Made by a program: the position numbers and the translations under genes. DNA of 64,000 nt from an uncultured Acidobacteriia bacterium (GTDB lineage: Bacteria; Acidobacteriota; Terriglobia; Bryobacterales; Bryobacteraceae): assembly GCA_903909435.1 (NCBI GenBank), contig CAIVVT010000249.1, positions 1-64,000 on the forward strand, read 5' to 3'. This document shows positions 57,301 to 64,000 of this stretch, one piece after another. Position 1 is the stretch's first letter; each line of letters opens with the position of its first letter. The notes beneath the pieces are model-generated. The model did no database searches. It was not told the origin of the DNA and saw only the letters and a list, made by a program, of their open reading frames with translations.

Positions 57301-57627
57301 GTAGATCACGGCGCGGTCCTGCCCGATTTCCGCAGCAGTGCCACTCAACTCGATGCTGGTGTTCCCCGGGAGGTTCGGCATTCCTGGAGGCATCGTGGTC
57401 CAGACCGCGCCAGTCCCGTCCTGAACGAACATGATGCGGCTGAATTCGTCGATCACCGTGATGGTGCCGGAAAGGTGCACCTGGGGGCGGGTTGACGCCT
57501 CCTCTGTGCTTAGGCGATGGACTGCAGCGGCGGTGGTGAGAGCCCCAGTCTGTGTCGGACCTGCCGTGTGGCAGGCCACAAGGCTCGTGCAGAACAGGAG
57601 TACGGCCTGTCCACGCAGCGACAGCAA
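54388..57627 (-). CDS. Hybrid sensor histidine kinase with tandem extracytoplasmic OB-like modules
   Basis: The 1079-residue protein starts at TTG 57627 after AAGGAGG. It has a short signal with a possible lipobox (LVAC, Cys19), then ~600 extracytoplasmic residues. Repeating L-x-G-x-V/I-T units end in QD-x-TG-A- or similar (near 52-100, 251-302, 342-400, 457-505 and 547-603), suggesting tandem OB-fold modules. A membrane helix lies near 638-660. HisKA follows with His700 in ASMSHEIRTPMNG, then an HATPase with NACKF and DTGIGI, and a C-terminal receiver with DLVLMDLQMPVMDG. No regulator gene is adjacent. Confidence 0.9.
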   Translation of the reverse strand: MLSLRGQAVLLFCTSLVACHTAGPTQTGALTTAAAVHRLSTEEASTRPQVHLSGTITVIDEFSRIMFVQDGTGAVWTTMPPGMPNLPGNTSIELSGTAAEIGQDRAVIYPSVTRLGLGTEPQHRQISRADLTAERKNYALGVLRLRIKEMLPAAGREIRLTGEMNGGLVEVTLLHPPSVVYGNLIGQEVDLAGVPAPPTQVSASGLPLFLANFLDTVADVKPSSEHLKVLTTVREVKSLDSIEARRAYPVALHGVVTTSVPAAYMLTIQDETGAIYLSADPRGAYPPQGCLIRVEGTTSPGDAAPSIAVTKIVREGRAAMPAPVDLEKFEINDIRLDNLWAHLDGVVRWMAPDPAGGYQLVMATPRFRTTVNVRSGSAAEAALYVPGTTITLDGTYSPRADRFRHWRDFEVFTPSFNLVRIRRPAPGAHDEPQVSEMSLSRLFYYGTVSSPTTPTRLRGVVTLRTSDGNFYVSDGQGGVLVVPVADQKPVKPGMFLELTGFLPHDPVQRRIEDATWTVLGERPPPEAPVIQPESALDGSYESHWVRMEGRLTHRQQAVEANILVLESPSVLVDVYSTAAPDAAWAGLRMGSLLMVRGVVRPSIDRTGLIGSRTVRVLVNSSQDIQVIEMASWWTPEHLTATLVVSSALLFALLLFASMLVRRVWSQSEIIVKKLEAEAALKAEAQAASRAKSQFLASMSHEIRTPMNGVLGLTELALQSAGHPEQVSFLQNALQSARSLMGILNDVLDLAKIESGKMTLGEERFCFEPVLQPIVAAAVQQCKAKGVEFVCEVDPDVPEMVIGDAKRLQQIVSNLVSNACKFTHEGKVEVHASAEGAAGEQFTLVLHVHDTGIGIADDQLSRVFGDFEQADRSDSRRYEGTGLGLAICLRLAHLMGGTITVDSKLGRGSDFCVRVPLRSVPKAEAVKSPAAAAPSPNAATPEQGSFRPLKILVAEDNRVNRLLLGRILEKAGHHAVFAENGVEALQLWEVGGFDLVLMDLQMPVMDGLEATRELRKREAGRQYRAPIVAVTARAMHADRNLTIAAGMDGYVSKPYSADDILTAIKLAMWQRDGAASDGFA

Positions 57628-57740
57628 GAACCCTCCTTAAGCGGGCCCGAAGGCCATCTTCCCACCAGATCAAGACATAGCTATTCTATACGCTTGATTA
57701 AGAGTATAGAACCCCTCGAATGGCCATCTGCGCCGAGCGC

Positions 57741-57776
57741 AAAAAGAAGGGCGAACCCCTAAAAAGGCCCGCCCTT
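57741..57776 (-). terminator. Intrinsic terminator after hppA
   Basis: Read on the minus strand, AAGGGCG (57776-57770) and CGCCCTT (57753-57747) form a stem around a 16-base loop, followed directly by CTTTTT. It lies just after the pyrophosphatase stop and is a convincing Rho-independent terminator. Confidence 0.8.
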
Positions 57777-57806
57777 GCTAATCGAATCGGACGATTTGAA
57801 CTGAGC

Positions 57807-60410
57807 TTACTTGCTCTCGATCCGCATGCCGTAGAAGCTGCGGTGCACGAAATAGGTAGAGACGAGGAAGAACACCACGGCGAGGCCGAGCGTCAGAGGG
57901 CCGTTGCCGTGATTGCGCAACGAAACGCCGAGCTCGACAGCCAGCAAACCGAACAGCGTGGTGAACTTGATGATCGGGTTCAACGCCACGGAAGAGGTGT
58001 CCTTGAACGGATCGCCAACCGTGTCGCCAACCACGCAAGCGTCGTGCAGCGGGGTGCCCTTGGCCTTAAGCGTAGTCTCGACGATCTTCTTCGCGTTGTC
58101 CCATGCGCCGCCGGCATCCGCCATGAAGATGGCCTGGAACAAGCCGAACAGAGCGATGGAGATCAGGTAGCCAATGAAATAGTAGGGGTCAAGGAACGCA
58201 AACGAAAGAGCGGTAAAGAACACAACCAGGAAGATGTTGAACATACCCTTCTGCGCATACTTCGTGCAGATTTCAACAACTGCGGTGGAGTCCTTGACAC
58301 TGGCCTTCTCGCTCGATTCGAGCTTGATGTTGTTCTTGATGAACTCCACCGCCCGGTAAGCGCCCGTGGAAACCGCCTGGGTCGCCGCGCCAGTAAACCA
58401 GTAAATTACCGCGCCGCCGGCGATGAGACCGAGCAGGAACGGAGCATGGAGAATAGACAGCTTGTCCATGTTCGTGGTCAATCCGTTGGTCAGAGCAACG
58501 ATGATCGAGAAGATCATCGTGGTCGCACCGACCACGGCTGTGCCGATCAGCACCGGCTTGGCGGTGGCCTTAAACGTGTTGCCCGCGCCGTCGTTCTCTT
58601 CGAGGTATTCCTTGCCCTTCTCGAAGTCAGGCGTGAAGCCGAAGTCCTTCTTGATCTCGGCGGAGATTCCGGGGATCTCTTCGATGGTCGAGAGCTCGTA
58701 AACCGACTGAGCGTTGTCGGTAACGGGGCCGTAGCTGTCCACCGCGATGGTAACCGGGCCCATGCCGAGGAAGCCGAAAGCCACCAGGCCGAAGGCGAAG
58801 ACCGAGGGAGCAACCATGATGCCCGTCGGGAATTGAGTGGCCACACCGTAGGCGATGCCCATCAGGCCGAGAATCGCGAGGCCCAGCCAGTAAGCGCTGA
58901 AGTTGCCGGCGACAAATCCGGACAGGATGTTGAGCGATGCGCCGCCTTCTCGTGAAGCGGAAACTACTTCCTTCACGTGGCCGGAATTGGTCGACGTGAA
59001 AACCTTGACCAACTCGGGGATCACGGCGCCGGCGAGCGTGCCGCAGGTAATGATGGATGCGAGTTTCCACCACAGTGTCGTGTCGCCGTTCAGGCTCGGG
59101 ATCATGAAAGCGCTGACCAGATAGGTCGCGCCGATCGAGAGCAGGGAAGCCAGCCAGATCAGGGTAGTGAGCGGGACTTCGAAGTCCATCTTGTCAGCGG
59201 TCTTGTACTTGGCGGCGGTGATGGCGCCGTTGATGAAGTAGCTCAAAGCCGAGGTGATAACCATGACGACGCGGATCACGAAGATCCAGACCAGCAACTG
59301 CACTTGGACGAGCGGCTCGTGGACCGCCAGCAGGATGAAGGTGATCAGCGCGACGCCGGTCACGCCGTAGGTTTCAAACCCGTCGGCCGTCGGTCCAACC
59401 GAATCGCCAGCATTGTCGCCCACGCAGTCGGCGATCACGCCAGGGTTGCGTGCGTCGTCTTCCTTGATCTTAAAAACGATCTTCATCAGGTCGGCGCCGA
59501 TGTCGGCGATTTTCGTGAAGATGCCGCCAGCGATACGCAGGGCCGCGGCGCCGAGCGATTCGCCGATAGCGAAGCCGATGAAGCAAGGGCCGGCCAGATC
59601 GCCAGGGATGAAGAGGAAGATGCCCAACATGATCAGCAGTTCCGTCGAGATCAGCATCATGCCGATGCTCATGCCGGACTGGGTCGGGATTGCAGAACAC
59701 GGATAGGGCTTGCCCTTCAGCGAGGCGAACGCCGTCCGCGAATTCGCGAACGTGTTAACGCGCATTCCGAAGGCGGCAACGGAGAAGCTGCCCAGAATAC
59801 CAACCACGCTGAAGAGGACGATGATGACGACCTTGTAGACGGCCAGCGCCTGCAGGAAGCCAAAGTAGAAGATGATAATCGCGATGATGAATAGTTCGAG
59901 AATGGCCAGGAACTTCGCCTGCGTCATCAAGTACGCTTTGCACGTCGCATAGATCAGTTCCGACACCTCCAACATCGATTTGTGGACCGGCATGTTCTTC
60001 AACCGGAAGAAGATCACCATGCCGAAAACCAGGCCAAGCAACGAGACCACCAGGCCGATCTTGAAGAGGATGCGGCCGCCCATGCCACCGACAAATGTCG
60101 TACTGTCGAGATCGGGCAGCACGAGGCTGGCCTCGCCGCCTGCTTCCTGGGTAGCTTTTGGAGCCGCCGCAGCAGGAGTTGCCGCCGTAGTCGTGGCTGC
60201 ATCGGGCGCAGCAGTTGTCGTCGCAGCTGGCTCAGCAGCGGGGCTGGACGGAGTTTGCGCCATGGACGGCAGAGCGACCGCTGTCAGTAGCATCGCCAGT
60301 ACAAAAAACATCAGAAGGCTGCGCACGATTTTGCTCGCACGTTTGCCATCGTTGCCAGTCGCCGTTTGCCGCATTGCGGACACGGCCTCTGTTCGGAGCA
60401 TCGGATTCAT
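57807..60410 (-). CDS. hppA: Membrane-bound proton-pumping pyrophosphatase, K+-independent type
   Basis: The 867-residue protein couples pyrophosphate hydrolysis to ion pumping. Family motifs include FTKIADIGADL, ADCVGDNAGDSVGPTADGFETY and, near the C-terminus, AGGAWDNAKKIVE and CVVGDTVGDPFKDTS. Lys in GNTFKAT (where K+-dependent enzymes have Ala) suggests potassium independence. The usual DVGADLVGK reads DIGADLMKI. It has an extra ~100-residue N-terminus: a signal-like helix then an Ala/Pro/Thr-rich linker. Start may be 60410 or 60401; the ribosome binding site spacing favours 60401. Confidence 0.93.
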   Translation of the reverse strand: MNPMLRTEAVSAMRQTATGNDGKRASKIVRSLLMFFVLAMLLTAVALPSMAQTPSSPAAEPAATTTAAPDAATTTAATPAAAAPKATQEAGGEASLVLPDLDSTTFVGGMGGRILFKIGLVVSLLGLVFGMVIFFRLKNMPVHKSMLEVSELIYATCKAYLMTQAKFLAILELFIIAIIIFYFGFLQALAVYKVVIIVLFSVVGILGSFSVAAFGMRVNTFANSRTAFASLKGKPYPCSAIPTQSGMSIGMMLISTELLIMLGIFLFIPGDLAGPCFIGFAIGESLGAAALRIAGGIFTKIADIGADLMKIVFKIKEDDARNPGVIADCVGDNAGDSVGPTADGFETYGVTGVALITFILLAVHEPLVQVQLLVWIFVIRVVMVITSALSYFINGAITAAKYKTADKMDFEVPLTTLIWLASLLSIGATYLVSAFMIPSLNGDTTLWWKLASIITCGTLAGAVIPELVKVFTSTNSGHVKEVVSASREGGASLNILSGFVAGNFSAYWLGLAILGLMGIAYGVATQFPTGIMVAPSVFAFGLVAFGFLGMGPVTIAVDSYGPVTDNAQSVYELSTIEEIPGISAEIKKDFGFTPDFEKGKEYLEENDGAGNTFKATAKPVLIGTAVVGATTMIFSIIVALTNGLTTNMDKLSILHAPFLLGLIAGGAVIYWFTGAATQAVSTGAYRAVEFIKNNIKLESSEKASVKDSTAVVEICTKYAQKGMFNIFLVVFFTALSFAFLDPYYFIGYLISIALFGLFQAIFMADAGGAWDNAKKIVETTLKAKGTPLHDACVVGDTVGDPFKDTSSVALNPIIKFTTLFGLLAVELGVSLRNHGNGPLTLGLAVVFFLVSTYFVHRSFYGMRIESK

Positions 60411-60756
60411 CCTCCCTGGGGATTTGGGGCTGTTTATCTTCAACGGGCTGGGTCTGCCCGTTGCGGACCTTAAGATCGTAAATGCAGTAATGCAAAGACC
60501 CAAGAACCACTATAGTAAGCCGGAAGCCCGGAATCAACACAGGGAAGGTATGGATTCCATACGCGCATGTCAGGTCTGGCGGCCACAGTGCCTCTGAGAA
60601 CGGACTCGAGAATCCTGGCAAACTGGCTCCGATGCGGCCGAAAGACCGCCATCACCAATCAGAAGAAGTGAACCGGCAGGTCGTCGGCGGAGTTGGCTCC
60701 ACGCGCGTTTTGCCGGGCGCGGATAGAATAAGTGCAGATATTCAGGGAGTCTTGTC
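60411..60756. other. ~345-base divergent region between hppA and the GH31 gene
   Basis: Contains the hppA leader hairpin and presumably promoters for both genes. TAGAAT at ~60724-60729 is a possible -10 box for the GH31 gene, without a clear -35. No gene or RNA was recognised. Confidence 0.45.
60441..60463 (-). promoter_or_regulatory. Perfect 8-bp hairpin in the hppA leader
   Basis: CAACGGGC (60441-60448) and GCCCGTTG (60456-60463) flank a 7-base loop, about 30-60 bases upstream of the hppA start on its transcript strand. No U-tract follows, so a leader hairpin (stability or regulation) is more likely than a terminator. Confidence 0.45.
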
Positions 60757-63117
60757 TTGCACAAAAACAGCCTCGCCGTGGTCCGTTTTTTCGCACTCGG
60801 TTCCGCATTGTTGTTGGCCTCGGCCTTGCCCGCATTGGCGCAATGGTACCCGCCGAACCAGGTCACGGCCGTCGTCGAACGGCCCGACGGTTTGGAATTG
60901 AAGCTGCAAACTGGCGTGACGCGCCTCCAGGTCTGCTCGGACTCGATCATCCACGTGCTGTACTCGCCCACGGGCACTTTCCCTGAACGCAAAGACTACG
61001 TGATCGTCAAAAACGCCTGGCCCAAAGTTGAGTTCACGTCTCACACAACCGAGAAGCAAGTCACCCTGACCACAGCGCGTCTGAAGATCGTCGTGGATCG
61101 CGATGATTCGAACATCGTCTATGCCAACTTGAAGAACACGCCGCTGCTGCAGGAGGGGCCTAAGACGATGGAGCCGGTTCAAGTGAACGGCGAGCAGACC
61201 TGGTCGGCCGAGGACGTGGTGAAGATGTATGGCTCGCCAGAGGCCCTATACGGCCTCGGCCAGCATCAGGCGGGCGTGTGGAACTACCGCGGCGAATCGG
61301 TTGATCTTTCCCAGGAAAACACGAACGTCGCCGTGCCGCTGCTCCTCTCCTCCAACGGCTACGGCATCTTCTGGAACAACACATCGGCCAGCCGCTTCAA
61401 CAACCGCTTCGTGCATTACCTCTACATCAGTTCGCAGGTAGCGGATGTGATCGATTACTACTTCATCTACGGTCCCGATTTCGACAAGATCATCGCGAGC
61501 TATCGTGAACTGACCGGCGCTGCGCCGATGTTTGGCAAGTGGGCCTACGGCTTCTGGCAATGCAAGAACAAGTACCAGACTCAGCAGGAGTTACTGGGCG
61601 TAGCGAAGAAGTACCGCGACCTGCATATCCCCGTGGATAACATCGTGCAGGACTGGTTCTGGTGGACGAACACCGGCGAGTTCAAGTTCAACAGCAAGTA
61701 CCCCAACCCCCAAGGCATGATCCAGGAATTACACGACGAACACGTCCACCTGATGATGTCCGTCTGGCCGTACTTCTATCCGGGCTCGAGGACCTACGAC
61801 GACATGGACAAGCGCGGGTTCTTCATCGACCGTACGAAAGCGAAGTCGTTCCACCCTCTGGGCATGGCGCTCTACGACGCCTTTAATCCCGAAGCGCGGA
61901 AGTACTACTGGAACCAGATTGACCAGTCGCTCTTCAAGCTTGGCGCCGACGCGTGGTGGATGGACACGACGGAGCCGGAGACCGAGGGGCGCGAGAAGAA
62001 CCTGCTCATGTACAACCAGACGGCAATCGGCAGCGGCGCGCGCTATGCCAACATCTACCCGCTGATGACGACGGGCGGCGTCTACGACGGCCAGCGCGCA
62101 GCGTCGGACGAGAAGCGCGTGTTCATCCTCTCGCGGTCGTCATTCGCGGGCGGGCAGCGCTACGGCGTGTCGTCCTGGTCGGGCGACATTCTTTCGGATT
62201 GGGAGAGTTACAAGCGCCAGATCCCGGCGGGTTTGAACCTGGCGCTCTCGGGAATCCCGTACTGGACAACCGATATCGGCGGGTTCATCGGAGGGGTAGC
62301 GAACCCGAACGATCCAGCCTTCCGAGAACTCTTCATCCGCTGGTTTGAATACGGCGCGTTCTGCCCGATCTTCCGCGTCCACGGCACGCGCACGACGAAC
62401 GAAAACGAGTTGTGGGCCTATGGCGGCGAGGCGCAGACGATGCTCACGAATTACGACCGGCTGCGTTACCGTCTCATGCCCTACATCTACTCGCTGGCCT
62501 GGAAGGTGACGCACGACGGGTACACGCCGATGCGGCCGCTGGTCATGGATTTCCAGGACGACATTCGCGCCCAGAATACCGGCGACCAGTTCCTCTACGG
62601 ACCGGCGCTGCTGGTGAATCCCGTGACCGAGGCGGGCGCGACATCACGCCGCGTCTATCTGCCCAAGGCGGATTGGTACGACTTCTGGACGGGTGCGATA
62701 ACAACCGGCGGGAAGGCGATTGAAGCCCCCGCGCCGCTCGACCGTATGCCGCTCTACGTGCGCGCCGGATCGATTCTCCCGCTGGGGCCGGAGATGGAGT
62801 GGAGCACGGAGAAGCCGGCCGACCCGCTCGAGTTGCGAGTCTATCCGGGTGCGGACGGCGAGTTCACTTTGTATGAGGACGAGAGCGACAGCTACCGCTA
62901 TGAGAAGGGCGTCTACGCCACCATCCCCATCCTTTGGGACGACAAGACTGCCACGCTGACGATCGGTAGACGGCAGGGTGAGTTCCCCGGAATGCTGAAG
63001 CAGCGGAAGTTCCAGGTGGTGTTCGTGAGCGAAGCGCACGGTGCCGGACAGGGGACCGTGGAGCGGGCGGATAAAGTCGTGAAATACCTGGGAGAGCCCG
63101 TGACCGTGGCCCGCTGA
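60757..63117 (+). CDS. Secreted GH31 alpha-glycosidase (alpha-xylosidase/alpha-glucosidase type)
   Basis: The 786-residue protein has a signal peptide (FFALGSALLLASALPALA) and a GH31 catalytic barrel. The nucleophile Asp403 lies in WWMDTTEPE and the acid/base Asp477 in SSWSGDIL; GLGQHQAG and WTTDIGGF are further family motifs. C-terminal beta domains follow. It likely releases alpha-linked glucose or xylose from plant oligosaccharides in the periplasm. It starts at TTG 60757 after CAGGGAG. The enzyme would suit the sugar-handling genes of this window. Confidence 0.92.
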   Translation: MHKNSLAVVRFFALGSALLLASALPALAQWYPPNQVTAVVERPDGLELKLQTGVTRLQVCSDSIIHVLYSPTGTFPERKDYVIVKNAWPKVEFTSHTTEKQVTLTTARLKIVVDRDDSNIVYANLKNTPLLQEGPKTMEPVQVNGEQTWSAEDVVKMYGSPEALYGLGQHQAGVWNYRGESVDLSQENTNVAVPLLLSSNGYGIFWNNTSASRFNNRFVHYLYISSQVADVIDYYFIYGPDFDKIIASYRELTGAAPMFGKWAYGFWQCKNKYQTQQELLGVAKKYRDLHIPVDNIVQDWFWWTNTGEFKFNSKYPNPQGMIQELHDEHVHLMMSVWPYFYPGSRTYDDMDKRGFFIDRTKAKSFHPLGMALYDAFNPEARKYYWNQIDQSLFKLGADAWWMDTTEPETEGREKNLLMYNQTAIGSGARYANIYPLMTTGGVYDGQRAASDEKRVFILSRSSFAGGQRYGVSSWSGDILSDWESYKRQIPAGLNLALSGIPYWTTDIGGFIGGVANPNDPAFRELFIRWFEYGAFCPIFRVHGTRTTNENELWAYGGEAQTMLTNYDRLRYRLMPYIYSLAWKVTHDGYTPMRPLVMDFQDDIRAQNTGDQFLYGPALLVNPVTEAGATSRRVYLPKADWYDFWTGAITTGGKAIEAPAPLDRMPLYVRAGSILPLGPEMEWSTEKPADPLELRVYPGADGEFTLYEDESDSYRYEKGVYATIPILWDDKTATLTIGRRQGEFPGMLKQRKFQVVFVSEAHGAGQGTVERADKVVKYLGEPVTVAR

Positions 63118-63144
63118 GAAGATAGAACGCGATCGGCCGCCCGC

Positions 63145-64000
63145 TCAGTCGTCGTTGCTGCTCTGTGACACCTTCAACACGGACAGGAAGGCCTCTTGTG
63201 GGATGTCGACCTTGCCCACGCGCTTCATGCGGCGTTTGCCTTCCTTTTGCTTTTCCAACAGTTTGCGCTTGCGCGAAATGTCGCCGCCGTAGCATTTGGC
63301 GAGGACGTTTTTGCGCAGGGCCGCGATACTCTCCCGGGCGAGGATCTTCGCGCCGATAGCCGCTTGGAGGGCCACTTCGAACTGCTGGCGCGGGATCAAC
63401 TTGCGCAGGCGCTGGATGAGCCCTTTCCCGCGTTCGTAGGCGAACTCTTTGTGAACGATGATCGATAGCGCATCGACCGGCTCGCCGGCAACGAGGACGT
63501 CCATCTTCACCATCGGCGAGACGCGGTATCCGGAGAGGTGGTAGTCCAGCGAGGCGTAGCCGCGCGAGGCCGATTTCAGCCGGTCGTAGAAGTCGAGAAC
63601 GATTTCGTTCAAAGGCATCTCGTAAACCAGCATCACGCGTCCGCCGCCCAGGTGCTCGAACTTCTTCTGATTTCCGCGCTTCTCTTCCAGCAGCTTCAGA
63701 ATCTCGCCGATCGAATCCTCGCGCGTGATCACCGTGGCATCGATGATGGGCTCTTCGATGGTGGCGATTTCGCTCGGATTCGGCCACTTGGTGGGATTGT
63801 CGACCTCGAAAACTTCGCCCGTGCCGAGGGTAATGCGGTGGCAGACTCCAGGCGCCGTCGTGATCAGGTCGATCTCGAACTCGCGCTCCAGGCGCTCCTG
63901 GACGATCTCCAGATGCAACATGCCCAGAAACCCGCAGCGGAATCCAAAGCCGAGCGCGACCGAGTTTTCCGGTTCGAAGTTGAAAGCCGAGTCGTTCAGG
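63145..64000 (-). CDS. lepA: Elongation factor 4 (LepA), 5'-truncated by the window
   Basis: The last ~285 residues of LepA, a ribosome-associated GTPase; the GTPase domain lies beyond the right edge. Seen here are [25 protein letters not shown], then [14 protein letters not shown] and [13 protein letters not shown], and the LepA-specific C-terminal domain ([26 protein letters not shown]) near the end. The frame is open through 64000, so the internal Met at 63921 is not the true start. It faces the GH31 gene. Confidence 0.95.
   Translation of the reverse strand, partial: LNDSAFNFEPENSVALGFGFRCGFLGMLHLEIVQERLEREFEIDLITTAPGVCHRITLGTGEVFEVDNPTKWPNPSEIATIEEPIIDATVITREDSIGEILKLLEEKRGNQKKFEHLGGGRVMLVYEMPLNEIVLDFYDRLKSASRGYASLDYHLSGYRVSPMVKMDVLVAGEPVDALSIIVHKEFAYERGKGLIQRLRKLIPRQQFEVALQAAIGAKILARESIAALRKNVLAKCYGGDISRKRKLLEKQKEGKRRMKRVGKVDIPQEAFLSVLKVSQSSNDD

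Noticed and set aside
1-64000. CRISPR array
   Set aside because: No regularly spaced direct repeats of 25-40 bases were seen anywhere, including around the Csm operon and in the larger intergenic gaps.

Overview
The window is a GC-rich bacterial chromosome segment that looks like Acidobacteriota, most likely the Solibacter/Bryobacter group. This is an inference from gene content: Oar/TonB receptors with an N-terminal carboxypeptidase-like domain, several Gfo/Idh/MocA oxidoreductases (two with twin-arginine signals), a fused 2-oxoglutarate dehydrogenase E1/E2 protein, a membrane pyrophosphatase and a sugar isomerase-like TIM barrel. No rRNA, tRNA, CRISPR array, integrase or transposase was recognised. 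Both ends cut genes: an unidentified C-terminus at the left and lepA at the right.

Region 1 (1-9 kb) is the most unusual part. A DapF-like gene with both catalytic cysteines replaced by serine is followed by a compact type III-A Csm operon: cas10, csm2, csm3, csm4, csm5, with start/stop overlaps at two junctions. Cas10 lacks the HD nuclease domain and zinc-binding cysteines but keeps the GGDD cyclase motif. Csm2 carries a ~140-residue disordered Arg/Gly-rich extension. No cas6, csm6, adaptation gene or CRISPR array accompanies it. Directly behind lies a hicAB-rich stretch: one intact hicAB pair, one pair decayed by a nonsense codon and frameshifts, and one orphan hicB. An ExeA-like ATPase closes the region.

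Region 2 (9-23 kb) is mostly housekeeping: a TAT-exported oxidoreductase, the glycine cleavage operon gcvT-gcvH-gcvPA-gcvPB, an AddA-like helicase-nuclease, two hemerythrin-domain proteins and two tandem glutamine synthetases. Region 3 (23-30.6 kb) holds an odd minus-strand cluster (a small protein, a DUF1360-like membrane protein and a 766-residue protein with strings of tryptophan), then a Cys-rich secreted protein next to a TonB receptor, and a radical SAM protein. Region 4 (30.6-47 kb) mixes lipid and cell-wall functions (acpS, CDP-alcohol phosphotransferase, a penicillin-binding transpeptidase), greA, an Oar-like receptor, glgA-trxA, a lone DUF669 phage-type gene, divergent araD/araB, an ECF sigma factor with a membrane partner, and a YeiH-type transporter. 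Region 5 (47-64 kb) has the fused 2-oxoglutarate dehydrogenase, two more Gfo/Idh/MocA enzymes, a phosphoesterase, a CBS protein, a large hybrid sensor kinase, a membrane pyrophosphatase, a GH31 glycosidase and lepA.

Two families of short dispersed repeats were seen: an imperfect palindrome built on GAGCCACGACCG (three sites) and a ~70-bp GTCTGTC/GACAGAC element placed between convergent genes (two sites). Several hairpin terminators are supported directly by the sequence.
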